Below are positions 1 through 12,077 of a stretch of DNA of 64,000 bases, piece after piece. How positions within the stretch are numbered: the stretch's first letter is position 1; the number at the start of each line of letters is the position of its first letter. The notes under the pieces are model-generated. The model did not search any database, was not told where the DNA came from, and was given only the letters and a program-made list of their open reading frames with translations. The DNA comes from Macrolepiota albuminosa (Eukaryota > Basidiomycota > Agaricomycetes > Agaricales > Agaricaceae): NCBI GenBank assembly GCA_027475525.1, contig JAMWFC010000107.1, forward strand, positions 514,992 through 578,991, written 5' to 3'. A program made the translations under genes and the position numbers.

Positions 1-1406
1 CTCCAAGAGTCTCAATGCTTTGGAGCAAAATTATGAGATCTATAATACGAAGATGCTGGCTATCATTTGGTCATTTGAGGAGTGGCAACATTTTCTTGAG
101 GGTGCTAGGCATAAATTTGAGGTGTGGACTGATCACAAGAACTTAGAGTACTTTTGGACGGCCAAGAAACTTAACTGCCAACAGGCTCAATGGTCCTTGT
201 ATCTGGCCAACTTCAACTTTTCTCTGCATCACAAACCTGGATGAGCATGAGCAAGCCAGATGTGCTTTCTAGACGAGCAGACCATGGTTCAGGAGCTAGT
301 GACAATGACAATATTGTACTCCTGAAGCCAGAACCATTTGTCATCCATGCTTTAGAAGGTGTGGTTGGCCAGGGAGAAGAAGTGAGCATCCTTTGAGACA
401 TCCGACAAGGTAACTGGAAGGGCACTCAAGAAGATCTGGTAGCCAAGGCTGCCATGGCCTTGCATGCTCAAGAGAAAACTGGAGTGAAGTCCATCTGCAC
501 TGATGAGTGGTCTTTAGAGAATGGTCTTCTCATTTTCCAGGGATGCATTTATGTTCCCAAACTGCAAGACCTCCATAGGCAGATTGTAGACCAGCATCAT
601 GACTCTTGAGTTGCAGGACATCCTGGCAGATGGAAGAGATTAGAGCTGGTCTCACGGAATTACTAGTGGCCTCAAATGTTGTGGTATATTGGCTCTTACA
701 CCTCTACCTGTGATGTTTGCCTTTGGACTAAGCCTCATTGTCAGCCTCCTATTGGACAGCTTCATCTATTGCCTATTCCAGCTGAGCGTTGGAGTGTGGC
801 CTCAGTAGACTTCATTGTTGAGTTACCAGACTCTCATGGATATGATGCAATCATGGTGGTAGTGGATCTCTGTGGCAAGCATGCTCATTTTATTCTAATA
901 CACACTACTTGCTCAGCCATGGATGCCACTAATCTGTACTGGAAGCATGTCTGGAAACTCCATGGGTTGTCAGATGCTTATGTCTCTGACCATGGACCTC
1001 AGTTTGTGGCAGAGTTTACTAGAGAACTGTATTGCCTTCTCCATGTCAAACTCCACACTTCCACAGCCTACCATCTCCACTCTGATGGCCAGACCAAGCA
1101 TGTCAACCAGGAGCTAAAACAGTATCTCTGGCTCTTCTGCAATGAAGGACAGGATGACTGAGATGACCTATTACCAGAGGCAGAGTTTCAATACAACAAT
1201 TGTGTACATGCTGCCACCCAGATGTCTCTCTCCTGGGAGCCACAAGAGAATATCCATGCCCCTGCCTTGGTCTGGAAATTCTATCAACAGCATCTCAATG
1301 CTCCCTGGGCAATCAGAGGCCTTTATTCTCTTTCCAAGGTAGACCAGGCCATTCAGAACTACTTCTATCCAGCACGTCAAGATGCCACACTCTAGAGGGG
1401 GAGTGA
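1..1406 (+). mobile_element. Ty3/gypsy pol fragment (RNase H to integrase), degraded, cut by window edge
   Basis: The 3' half of a Ty3/gypsy polyprotein. Positions 20-244 encode an RNase H segment with the characteristic VWTDHKNLEYF stretch. A frame change near 243 is followed by the KPDVLSRR tail typical of the RNase H/integrase linker. About 540-660 holds a decayed zinc-binding domain (HHDS..AGHPGR, then a degraded WPQ block). Positions 676-1161 hold the integrase core with DFIVELP, the SDHGPQF motif and the STAYHLHSDGQT motif. In-frame stops include TGA at about 387 and 607, TAG at about 663 and TGA at 1159. The element is dead. The LTR begins directly after a purine-rich tract at 1391-1403, fixing the orientation. 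Gag, protease and RT lie left of the window. Confidence 0.9.
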
Positions 1407-1982
1407 TGTCAGGGGACTCCTCATTTCTTCCTTCTTTCACTCCTTATTTCTTCTGCTCTCCTTTCATTCATTCTCTTATTTCTTCTGACATTATTTTATT
1501 TCACTATTTCTATTCTTTCAACACTATCTGTTAGTACTATTCTCAGCCCTTGAGGTGCTCTGGTTCTTTAGTTACTATTCAGACAAGTGTGGGCCCTTCA
1601 GCACTGCTTCCAGACCACTTACATAAGCCAGAGTTTGCCAGAGTTTGCCCCTTATTCAGACAAGTGTGGGCCCTTCAGCACTGCTTCCAGACCACTTACA
1701 TAAGCCAGAGTTTGCCAGAGTTTGCCCCTTATTTGTGCAATTGTTTATGTAGGCAATTTTTGAGTTTTTAAGGTTTTGTTGTACTATACAGTTGTTTTCC
1801 ATGCTTCAGAGGCCTCAGAAGCATCCAACCTGGCATAGAGAATCCCTAGACTTGTTCTCTTTGGATCTCCCTCTGCCAGGTAAGTAGTTACTATGATATT
1901 GTCAGTACATACTCTAATACACTTTGGATCTCCCTCTGCCAGCTGTGTGACTGAGCCACAGCCTCTAGAGATCGCCCTTACA
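1407..1982 (+). repeat. 3' LTR of the fragment (family A, TGTCAGGGG...TTACA)
   Basis: The LTR starts TG and ends CA. It matches the solo LTRs at 8348-8802 and 18194-18692. The apparent length of 576 bp includes one extra 77-bp copy at 1576-1733; without it the length is 499 bp, exactly that of the 18194-18692 copy. A 63-bp GT...AG segment at 1880-1942 is absent from the 8348 copy. Confidence 0.9.
1576..1733. repeat. 77-bp exact tandem duplication (1)
   Basis: Two copies at a period of 77 bp inside the family-A LTR; the sister LTR at 18194 has only one. Probably an assembly artefact (see findings). Confidence 0.9.
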
Positions 1983-2262
1983 GCCATGGCTTGGAGTCCC
2001 CAGGGAGTGGACATCTTAGGCTTTAAGCATATTGATTTGCTTTGGGTTATAGTAATAATACTATTTGCATCCCAATTTTGAGTGTGAATATAATTTTACA
2101 TTCAAATTAAATCAATAAAAATTATAATACTTTTACAACGTGTGCGTGCATGTAACTATAATCCCCAGAACCTTGTGAACTGGAGTTTTATCTTTAAAAC
2201 TAAGTCTTGTTCAATTTCACTTGGACAACTTAAGAATAAAGTCAAACTTACATTCCGCATCA
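1983..2262 (+). repeat. Truncated LTR remnant, family B (3' part)
   Basis: Diverged copy of the 3' third of the LTR at 20598-21526. It shares the GGAGTCCCCAGGGAGTGGAC block, the AATAAA-containing stretch and the terminal CGCATCA, followed by TTAT at 2263. The family-A element to its left was inserted into it. Confidence 0.8.
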
Positions 2263-2994
2263 TTATCTATATAGTACAGATGACCTTCTTTGACAGACAA
2301 TCGCAAGCCACAAGGTAATTCTTTTCAACTCTGGTGACAGAAATAATACGTTCTAGACACATAATTAGGAATGTTATACATGAATGGTTGCATGCCGGCA
2401 AGCACAACAGAGGCTGGATTATCAGCCAAACAACTAAGCAAGAGAAATACAAATGGGCCTATTGTTATGGAACTTACCTTAATATCAATAATATGTACTT
2501 ATGTGGATATTTACAGTTGTCATCCGGTGGATATCGCTTGCTTCTTCAGCACTTTGTCAGGATTAATGCCTATCGTTATGGAACTTACTTTACAGGTGCT
2601 AGGACATGTGACATGCTTTTAGTTCCAGCCCATTTTGGTTCAATGCTGTTCCCCTCATATAATGCTGGGAAACATACCATCCTACAGTTGTGCTTCTAAC
2701 AGAGTATGTCTTGTATTCTGTCAATGAACCTTGTAGTTCTCTTGAACAGTGAAATGGTTGTTGCTTAGCATCTGCGCTGACTTTTGATTGAGACAAACTT
2801 AGTTTAACAGATAGCTTATAGCCAACAAGAATTGAAAAGAAGCTCATTCCCGCTGCGAGCTATTGGGTTTTTCAAGGCTCTCACGAGCTGAGGATCGAAT
2901 CTATTGTCATCCTTGGTACTAGCAAGGCAACTACTTGTTTCTTGATTTCCGCTCACTCGTCAGCACTTAGTATTCAGACTTGACAAATTGTAGT
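2263..2994. other. No recognisable gene; upstream flank of the desaturase pseudogene
   Basis: Short open frames occur on both strands but none shows a recognisable family or convincing exon structure. The last ~130 bp would be the 5' leader/promoter of the desaturase locus. Confidence 0.5.
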
Positions 2995-4861
2995 ATGACT
3001 GCTCCTCTTGCTGAATATCTGGATGGGAACTCAATGTCCAAGTCTCCCAGCCGCAGTGGCTTACCTTCAGACTCTGGCATTGAGGTGGATGACTTGGCAT
3101 CTCATGGAAGCAGCCATAGCGATGTGACTGCTGACATCACAGAGGAGGTGAAAACATCCATTCCCTTTGCAACCCAGCAATTGGTCAAAACTGTTCTGCA
3201 AGATCGCATAGTCGTTGCAGTTTGAGGCCAAGTAAAGAGTTGACATGTTTAGGCTTATATATCTTATAATTCATTGTCGCAGGTTTATGATCTGACAGAT
3301 TTCATTGAGCGGCATCCAGGTGGGCAAACTATCTTGCATGCGGCTGCTGGAAGAGATGTGACCCCAATATTTGAGACATCTCATAGCTCTCTTTCTGCGA
3401 GAACACTCAAGTAAAGATTTTTTATAATAAAATGTCTTCTAGTCCATTTAAGACCCTTTATTCAATAGGAAATTCCATGTCAGCCATCTTTTAGGCAACG
3501 AACTTCCCACTTTCAGACTGCCAAATGAATTTGCCAGAACTGTGCAAAAGGTGAGCTTTGTAACGCACTTCCTGTCGCTATAGAATGCTCATCTCACGAT
3601 TACCATGAAAGAGAGTTAACAATTATTTCAAGAGAACCGGACTAAATCCCAAATATTCGCACTGGATGCTGCTGCGGTATATGACAGCGATAGCTGTAGT
3701 AATAGCAACATATTACAACATGTACTAGAACACCGTTTTCACCAAGAGCACAACACTGACACTGGCTTGATGCATCATTTGGGGTTGGAGCTATGCTGGC
3801 TTCTGCATGTACTGGGTACATGATGGATCACACGGTGCTTTTACCCACAAGCCATGGGTCTGGGATGTCATGACAAGGAGTTATAATTTTGTCATGGGAA
3901 ACTCTCATCTAAATTGGTTCTATCAGCATGGTATGATCTGTGATTTAGTGTACATTTTGACTCACTGTTTGTATTGATAGTCATGGGTCATCATCCATAT
4001 ACTAATATTGAAGGCGCTGATCCCGATATCGCTACGTGACATAATGATGTCCGAAGAATTAAAGTCACACAGAAATGGAATTTCTGCCATGTCTATCAAT
4101 ACATCTATTGTCCAATTATCTACTGTTTCCTATCTTTCAAGGTCAAACTTACAGACTACAAGCACACATATCAATTACACAGCCAAGAGAATATTCAAAT
4201 TAATTGGCCTACCAACACGCAACATTATGTGTTCATGCTAGGAAAGGTACGTCAGGAATTCAAACCATTAGTGCAGATCCTGGAATCTAGGTTTTTCTTT
4301 ATAGATATTCTGGGTTTTCCATCAATTCATAATACCTTATACCTTCTCTACCAACAGTGCAAGCCAAGTTCTTGCTACAAATATCTTTGTCGAGTTTGTT
4401 CTTTCATGGACCCTTGCCTTGATTTTCCAGGCCAACCATGTAGTTGAGGAGGTAAAATGGCCAGCAATTGGGAAGGACAGCATTGTAGAGGATGATTGGG
4501 CAGAATTGCAAGTGGAGACTGCCCAGGATTATAGCCATGGCTCGACTTTGACGGCAATCTTGACTGGTGGTTTGAACTACCAGATTGTACACCATTTGTT
4601 CCCTCAGGTACGTCTGCTTTGATTTATGCATCAATGTTTGAGGAGCGTCCTTAGTTGGATCCCAAACAGGTCTCTCAGATTCACTATCATGAACTGGCTC
4701 CCATTGTCGTTCAAACATGTAAAGAATTTGGTGTTGACTACAAGGTCTGTCAGAACATTTAGGAAGCAATGGGTGGACATATAGGACTATTGAAGTATCT
4801 TGGAAGTGGAGAAGCTGCCTTTGGGCATACCAGCCATGATGATATGCATTACCAGCACTAG
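2995..4861 (+). pseudogene. Front-end fatty-acid desaturase with N-terminal cytochrome b5 domain, pseudogene
   Basis: Exons read as a membrane-bound front-end (delta-5/6-type) acyl desaturase, which would insert a double bond between an existing one and the carboxyl end in the ER. A serine-rich N-terminus (2995-3222) leads into a cytochrome b5 domain with the haem-binding HPGG (about 3311) after an intron ending ...CGCAG. Histidine box 1 is HDGSH (about 3822). Box 2 is HVMGHHPYTN, split by an intron just before 3982. Box 3 is QIVHH (about 4584), where front-end desaturases have Q in place of the first His. Introns of 50-100 bp lie at about 3232-3283, 3413-3469, 3550-3610, 3932-3980 and 4606-4670. 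Five in-frame stops break it: TGA 3223, TAG 3726, TGA 3768, TGA 4037 and TAG 4760. The normal stop is TAG 4859-4861. All five fit single C-to-T changes. It could instead be a sphingolipid-type front-end enzyme. Confidence 0.85.
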
Positions 4862-5220
4862 TTTCTATTTGACTTCTAACATTCACTTGAATTTCATAAG
4901 CTGATTAATTCCTTGTGCCCAATGATAGAGTGTTACTGTCTGCATGAATGCCACTTGACTAACAGGAGGCTCACAATCTCTACAAATTCAGTTTGGCACA
5001 GCTGTAGCTTGTGGCACATCATTGTGGTCTACTTTCAATAAGTGTTGTGATCTCTCACCAGTTTGTGGAGGTAGCTTCGGTCAATCAGCCAGCAAATAAT
5101 CGATAGAAGCGGTCAACAAAACCTTTTCCGAATAAGAAGTTGCAGCTTGCATACAATGAAGATAATACACCAGAATAACAAGAAATATAATGTATATACT
5201 ATAGTACATAACAAGATAGT
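4862..5220. other. Downstream flank of the desaturase locus; no gene seen
   Basis: AT-rich sequence ending in the ATAGT target duplication (5216-5220) of the adjacent LTR element. Confidence 0.5.
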
Positions 5221-5393
5221 TGTAACCGGAGTTACGGGTTAGAACTATCTTGTGTGTATCACACAAGTGCTAAATCAGACCGCAGTATCGGATTGACTAG
5301 TACTTAGAGTGAAAACAAGATGTTATCTTACGTAACACTCTATTAAACGATTATAGCGTCGTTGACGCTTGGAACACGGATGACTCCGTTACA
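5221..5393 (-). repeat. 3' LTR of element C
   Basis: 173 bp, TG...CA, with a few substitutions and one indel against 17400-17571. Confidence 0.93.
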
Positions 5394-6621
5394 TACCCCC
5401 CAATGAGACCGAATACTCAGTCTTTAGAAAGGGAGGTAAAGCGAGATGAAGGATGCACGGTAGTGCAAACAATAGATGAATACACGTGTATGGCGTGGCT
5501 GCAAGGCGTTAGCACTCATGCGCAGTGTAGATGTGTAGTCTGGACACAATAGAGAGCAGTCCTTATCAGACAAGGGTGCAGGGTGCGCCAGCAGTAGATA
5601 AAAAATGGTTTTGTATAAACAATTAAGAAAAAACAAAAAAGAGTGACCCCTCCTCTGGGTCCGCTGTATCTACACGTGACTCTAGAGTACGTATCAGCTG
5701 AAATGGTTCAAGTGAAATACTCAAAAGTACATACACAATAAAGTATACATGGGTCTAGGACCTGGATGACGATGCTCCCGCAACCGTGCCTGTCTCAGTC
5801 ACCATTGCCTCCTCCTCCAGTGCGACGTTAATTGTGGGAGGGGGAGGCGCCAATTCTGTCCTTGGTGGGGTTATAGGCCCCTCAACTGCAGGCGTGTCTA
5901 CCACCATAGGCTCTGTTAGTGCAACGTTAATCGCTGAAGCTGTGGTGGTGAGCGTACCCTGCTCTGCCGTGCGTGACAGGAGATTGACCCGGCCTGGGTC
6001 CATGTCCGCTGTTGGCAGGTCATGTGCTGCCAAGCGTTTTAGGAGGTTGACCCAATTCGGGTCCATGCCAATCAAGTAATAGAGGCCATTGGCCTCAGGG
6101 TGCTCTCCTCGTGATGCTTGAACATAAGATGATAGTGATCGTCTTCAGTCATCTCCCACCATCCATCCCATTGCAGGATTGCGGCAGGGGTGCCATACTT
6201 GGAGAGGCGCTCCATGCGCTTGTCATCGACCTGTTTGAAGATGTCCATTGACATCGTGGGGGAATGGAACTGCTGTTCCAGGAAGACTATGCCGTATGTG
6301 TATGCGTAGTCCACCCATTCCAGCAGTATCCGGTTGTGTAGAAGGACGCGTAACACGTCGTCGTCGGAGAAGTTCCGTGCATGGTCATCGGGCACGTGAA
6401 CTTGGTGAATTTCGAGCTGCGGCCCACGTTGGGGCTCAAATGGCTGCTCGGGGAACATGGCATCATACGAGGCAATTGCCTCTCGATAAAGCCCTGGACG
6501 GGCCACGACGAGGGTCATGCGCCGTACGATCACCGGCTTGGCTGCGCTGTTAGCGCACAATGCTCGACATAAGGCAAACCCAAAGAGGGTCCGCCAGTGC
6601 ATGCGATAGGCATGATCCACG

Positions 6622-7183
6622 GCGATACCTTGATAGGTATTTTCCAACCCAGGTCGACCAAAGACCAGCGCATACTGCGCCAGTTGGTCGAGGTTGAATG
6701 GTGTGGCTGGATCCTGAGCATGCATTACGCGCAACGCTGTGGTGCCACCATCTTTCGTGCGCAAGAAGCGCCCCAGAATGTGTCGTTGCTCAACAAGAGC
6801 GAGATCATCAGGGCCCTGCATCGGGTTGAAAGTTCTTGGTACTTAGGCTCCTTCATCAGGAGCTGCATGGTTCGATCATGCAGAGCCTCAACTGTTCACT
6901 GTGCGATACCTTGATAGGTATTTTCCAACCCAGGTCGGCCAAAGACCAGCACGTACTGCGCCAGTTGGTCGAGGTTGAATGGTGTGGCTGGATCCTGAGC
7001 ACGCATTACGCGCAACGCTGTGGTGCCACCATCTTTCGTGCGCAAGAAGCGCCCCAGAATGTGTTGTTGCTCGACAAGAGCAAGATCATCAGGGCCCTGC
7101 ATTGGGTTGACAAGTTCTTGGTACTTAGGCTCCTTCATCAGGAGCTGCATGGTTCAATCATGCAGAGCCTCAACTGTCCACTG
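6622..7183. repeat. Diverged ~281-bp tandem duplication within the extra gene
   Basis: Copies 6622-6902 and 6903-7183 differ by several substitutions and one base indel (near 6830/7111), so this is older than, and unlike, the exact 77-bp repeats. One difference turns CGA (6872-6874, minus-strand codon) into TGA (7154-7156). Removing one copy returns the flanking frame. Confidence 0.85.
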
Positions 7184-8347
7184 TGCGAACATCTGGAGCT
7201 CTGTGATCAACATATACGCAACGATTCTGTTGCGACGCGGGACGTGCACATTTGCATAATACTTATAGAGCCGGTCCAGCTCTAACGGAGTGCAGGGAAG
7301 ACCGCGTGGGGCGTGCTTATACACAATCGTGCCCGGGATGTGGGCAGGATGGCCAGAGGAATACTCATATGACGCCGCTCTATTGGCATCAGCTCCCATC
7401 AGCACCGTATTTGTGGCATACGAATAATAGGTGCAATGGCTGAGTGCTCCTCTAAAGCACGAGTTCATTCGCTCGATATCGAGCGGACCCCACACCTTCA
7501 CCCCCAAGCCATCGGGGATCCTCCCCGAGAATTCATCCTCGGCCCTATACTTCTGGGCCTTTAGCTCCTTGGTGCAAATCGCCTTCTTCTTTGCAATGCG
7601 CTTATTGCGCAATACTCGTTGGAATCAGTCCGCGGCCGATTCCCCCTCCTCCCCGTCCTCCTCCTGCTCCGAACTCGACTCTCCATAGTCACTCTCTTCG
7701 GACAGGGATGGTACTGGTTTTTTGCCTTTTTCAGGCCTGGTCTTCCCTCTTGAGGTCGCCACCAGACCATCATACTGCTCCGGCGTACGGGGGTCTGGGG
7801 TCAATACGACCACGGGATACTTCTCTGGTGGGGCCGGTACAAACACCGGCAGCATAAATAACATCTGGACTTCTCCTGCTCGTGCAGGAATGCCAGCAGG
7901 AAAGAGTATAACCTCCAATTTGGAGGCATCGAGAGGCGGCTTGCGGCCGCGGTGCTGACGAGACGGCCCCGACTTAGTCAGGGCGGACGATTCTGGTTGT
8001 GGCTGAGCCACTGGAGGGGCAGGTGCATTTCGCGCCAGAGTATTCCCTCCAGGCCCAGCGTGAGGAGTGACAATAATAGGTGCTCTTGGCGCCACAGCGA
8101 CGGTTTTGGGCCCCCTAGGTGGGGCCCGAGATGATGCGGCTTCCCGCTGACCCAGGGACAGACCTGCCAAGGGTTCACTGACGGCAGCCAGCGACTCTGA
8201 AGAGGCCTGCGGGCCTGACTCGGGTAACTGCAATGACAAAGCCACGGGCTGAGCAGGCTGCTCATGGCGCACGAATTGCGCTTCCGACGGCATCCTTGCC
8301 CGTGGAGGGTCGACTGGTCAACTGGGCTGATATCTAGCCCTCTTGAC

Positions 8348-8802
8348 TGTCAGGGGACTCCTCATTCCTTTCTTCTTTCACTCTTTATTTCTTCACTCTC
8401 CTTTCATTCACTTCCTTATTTCTTCTATCATTCTCTCATTTTGCTGTTACTACTTTTTCAACACTATCTGTTAGTACTATTCTCAACCTTTGAGGTGCTC
8501 TGGTTCTTTAGCTATCACTCAGACAATTGTGGGCCCTTCAGCACCGCTCCAGGCTGCTTAGATAAGCCGGAGTTTGCCTTTCTGACTTCTAAAGTCCGGA
8601 GTTTTCCTCCCTTGTTTGCACACTTGTTTGGTTAGTCAATTTTCGAGTTTTTAAGGTTTTGTTGTACTGTACAGTTGTTTCCCACGCTTCAGAGGCCCCA
8701 GAAGCGTCCAACCTGGCATAGGGAATCCCCAGACTTGTTCTCTTTGGATCTCCCTCTGCCAGCTGTGTGACTGAGCCACAGCCTCTAGAGGTCGCCCTTA
8801 CA
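8348..8802 (+). repeat. Solo LTR, family A, with target duplication TTGAC
   Basis: TGTCAGGGG...CCTTACA flanked by TTGAC at 8343-8347 and 8803-8807. It inserted into the extra gene of element C, in opposite orientation. It lacks the 63-bp GT...AG segment found in the two other family-A LTRs. Confidence 0.95.
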
Positions 8803-9449
8803 TTGACCTCAGCAGTCGATTCCTCACTCGTGGCAATTTTGCGCTTAGATGCGTGTTCAATCTGCTCCAGCGCTGCGACGTGCTGCCTCTTCATCAGCTT
8901 GATCTGGTCGAGCAGCCCCTCCATCACCATCATGGCCAAACTGTCCTGCAGGAAGGACGCAGTTGCAGGGACTGGCTGTCCTGCTGCTTCCAGTCTGCCC
9001 AACAGCACGTCTGACCCAGCTACAATCTGCGCTTGTGGCGCAGGCTCCCCATATGACTCTTCCACGGGCCGGTGCGCCCATGGTACTGACGGCAGCCCCG
9101 TCACCACACCCGCATACGTCGGATACGACGCAGTTGCACGTGACGATGGTTCCTGATAGTAGCGCTCACAGCGCGTGCTGTTCTCCAGGCGCCCATAGCG
9201 CCCTTCGTCATTGACCTCCATCTCTTGCGAGTGGAGGGGTGTCTGGTACGGAAGCGGCTCATCACAGCCTGGATAGGCCACCGCTGACTGAAACTGGCTT
9301 GCCGCCGGATATGGCGGCTGCCTCTGGTACTGATCGGAGTAATCACGGTTTTGTATATTCGGGGGTCTCCCCCTTCCACTAGAGCCTTGCTGGCTCTGAT
9401 CACCCTTTTGCGGCCCCAATAGGCCATTTTAACTAGACACGTAGACTAC

Positions 9450-9604
9450 GTGTATTGGGACTGAGAAAAGAAAGAAAAAAAACAATCTCCCAACTCCGCT
9501 AGTGGTGTAAACAACCACAAATACATGTGTATTGGGACTGAGAAAAGAAAGAAAAAAAACAATCTCCCAACTCCGCTAGTGGTGTAAACAACCACAAATA
9601 CATG
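9450..9604. repeat. 77-bp exact tandem duplication (2)
   Basis: Units 9450-9526 and 9527-9603 are identical. They lie in the non-coding gap between the extra gene and pol of element C. Confidence 0.95.
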
Positions 9605-10658
9605 CCACCCAGCCTCTCACCAGCAATCAAACATTCCACCACCACACGCGCATTATGCGCGTTTTGCTAGCTGTTGAGGATGTTTCACGCCTTGCAACTC
9701 TAGATACCTGTCCATCGCTGCAAGGTCTTTGCAGTTCACTAGTGGTTCCCAGGTAGTATCACCTAAGCTCCACCTCACCTCGAATTTGAGGCTTCCTTTT
9801 GTCCACCGGTGACCGATGAGGTCATCTACAAACCACTCCTGGTCATTGCCAGTTCCAAAGTCATATGGCTCCGGAGTTGCACGGTTAGGGAAGAGCGCAT
9901 CACTACTGACCATATACGGTCGCAATAGCGACACGTGAAACTTGGGCACTATCCTGCACGCTTGCAGCGCCTGAGGTAGTTCCAGCACGTAGTTAGACAT
10001 ACTCGGCTCCGCCTCGAGGACCTTATATGGTCCAATCCACTTTGGACACAACTTACTCGCCCTGCCTTTTGGCAGGTTCAAGTTCTTCGTCGAAAGGTAC
10101 ACTAGGCTCCCTTTCTCAATGTCCGGCTCATCACGTCTGCGATTATTCGCATGTTTGGTCTGCCATACACGCGATTCTATAATTGTGTCATGGGCATCTG
10201 CCAGATTCCTTAGCGCGTTGCGTGCAAACTGCTTTACTCCCACATGAATAACTTCGTCTGTACGAAGTTCACGAATCATGGATGGCATGTAGCCATTGTT
10301 GAGTTCAAAGGGTGAGTACCCTGTGGTTTCCGATATACTCACGTTTATCGCGAATTCCACGAGTGGACATCTATCCACCCAGTCCTTCTGATCAGGACGT
10401 ACAAATGCTCGCAGTATTTGCGTGATATTTCTATTCACACGTTCAGTTTGACCATCCGTTTGCGGATGAAACGATGTCGACATGAGCAACTTTGCTCCTA
10501 GCAGGTTGTGCAGCTCCTTCCACCATTTGGAAGTGAATTTAGCATCTCGATTGCTTACGATCAAGCTTGGCAATCCATGGAGGCGTACTATCTCCTTGAG
10601 ATAGATCCACGACAAGTCCGACGCTGTCATGGTGGTTCTCACCAGAATGAGATGGACC

Positions 10659-10812
10659 ATACTGGTCATTCTGCAGATCACTACCCACAGGTAGTTAAAG
10701 CCTTTCAACTCGGGGAACGGACCTATAAAGTCCATATACTGGTCATTCTGCAGATCACTACCCACAGGTAGTTAAAGCCTTTCAACTCGGGGAACGGACC
10801 TATAAAGTCCAT
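10659..10812. repeat. 77-bp exact tandem duplication (3)
   Basis: Exactly 2 x 77 bp within the integrase. Deleting one copy puts the N-terminal integrase part (up to 10941) back in frame with the core (from 10765). Confidence 0.97.
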
Positions 10813-11923
10813 CCCAATCGAATCCCAAGGTTTGACTGGTATGGGTAGCGAATGAAGCTTTCCCGGTGGCTTCAAAGTCGATACTTTCGACTGTTGACAT
10901 AGCTCGCATGTCGAGCAGAATTGGCTCGTCTCTTTGGCCATTTGCGGCCACCAGTACCAGCGTCACACATAGTCCAGCGTTTTCTGAGTTCCGAAGTGGC
11001 CCACTACTCTATGGGCCTGGTCCAGGATAGTCGTAATCAACGACCTCTCCCGGGGAATGCAGATGACTTTGGACCCCATGGGTCTGGTAAGGTAGACAAG
11101 CTGCTGTTCCACCTTGAAGCGCGGATGCGCTTGGATATTGTTCAGAATCTCTATGAAGAGATTATCATCCTTGTATCCTTGCTGGATACGTGTGCGGAAT
11201 TGCGCATTGCCTAAGTCGGCCGGTGCAGGCGTATGGTCCTGTGACTCCAGCGCTTGCTGGAGCGTCATACCAGTACCTCCCGTTGGCACCCCTTGCCTTG
11301 TCTCTTCACTTGGCTGAGGGGCCTCATGATCCACTAGCACCTGGGCTTCAATATCGCGAGTCTCTTGCTGTTTGTGCAGTCGCTTACTGTGACGTGTTTC
11401 CTGCGCTCGCATGGCATGTAACTTGACCCTATGTTCCCTGATTTCATGGAATTGATGCAGAGGCAAATCCTCGCCCTCTGAGTCAATACGTTTGTCCGCC
11501 TGGACATAGTCATGCGCGTCATGGACGTCATCTCGAGTATCACTCTCAAAATATCGAGACAGGCAATCCGCGACTTTGTTCAATTCACCTTTTACATAGG
11601 TGATGTCGAACTGGTATCGCGACATGTAGTCAATCCAGCGACGTTGTCATGGGGACAGGTGCACTTGAGTCTTGAAGAACTCTAGTGCTTTGTGATCTGT
11701 AATAATGAGGATCTTATATCCCATCAGTTTATCCTCCCACTTTAGGAGGGCTTCCAGGATGGCGAGTGTTTCTAACTCATGCACAGCATAATTCTGCTGA
11801 GCAGCAGTGAATTTACGGGACATAAATCCTGCTGGTCGGCAAGTCTGCCACATTTTACCCTGGCCAAACATGGCCCCAACCTCAGTCTTCGACGCATCGC
11901 AAATGAGCCAGATGGGCTCGTCA

Positions 11924-12077
11924 ATGCATGGGTCAATTGGCTGGATGACTGGCGTTTTCGTGCATATGCGCTTAATCATCTCAAAACACCGCTGATGCAG
12001 ATGCATGGGTCAATTGGCTGGATGACTGGCGTTTTCGTGCATATGCGCTTAATCATCTCAAAACACCGCTGATGCAG
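11924..12077. repeat. 77-bp exact tandem duplication (4)
   Basis: Exactly 2 x 77 bp within the RT/RNase H region. Deleting one copy restores a continuous frame from 12173 to 11647. Confidence 0.97.

Larger units (their letters stand above)
5755..9419 (-). pseudogene. Extra gene of element C, downstream of pol (unknown function), broken
   Basis: A long reading frame between pol and the 3' LTR on the same strand as pol. From 9419 it starts with a Gln/Arg/Gly-rich stretch (GPQKGDQSQQ). A predicted helical segment with KRQHVAALEQIEHASKRK sits near 8900, then Pro/Ala-rich disorder and an acidic SEESDYGESSSEQEEDGEE stretch (about 7690-7630). The second half (7612-6072) looks globular, rich in Arg, Leu and aromatic residues. 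I recognise no family. It is broken by the solo LTR at 8348-8802; removing it plus one TTGAC restores the frame. In-frame TGA codons near 8312, 7625 and 7154 and a diverged ~281-bp duplication (6622-7183) also break it, as does a one-base shift near 6090. The ends 6075-5755 read on as a Pro/Thr-rich tail. Position suggests an accessory element protein; no signal peptide or membrane segment supports an envelope role. Confidence 0.65.

Noticed and set aside
6622..7183. Another assembly duplication like the 77-bp set
   Set aside because: Period is about 281 bp and the copies differ by several substitutions and an indel, so it is an older true duplication (or at least not of the k=77 class).
5755..9419. 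Envelope gene in the extra ORF of element C
   Set aside because: No signal peptide, cysteine-rich ectodomain or transmembrane segment is visible.
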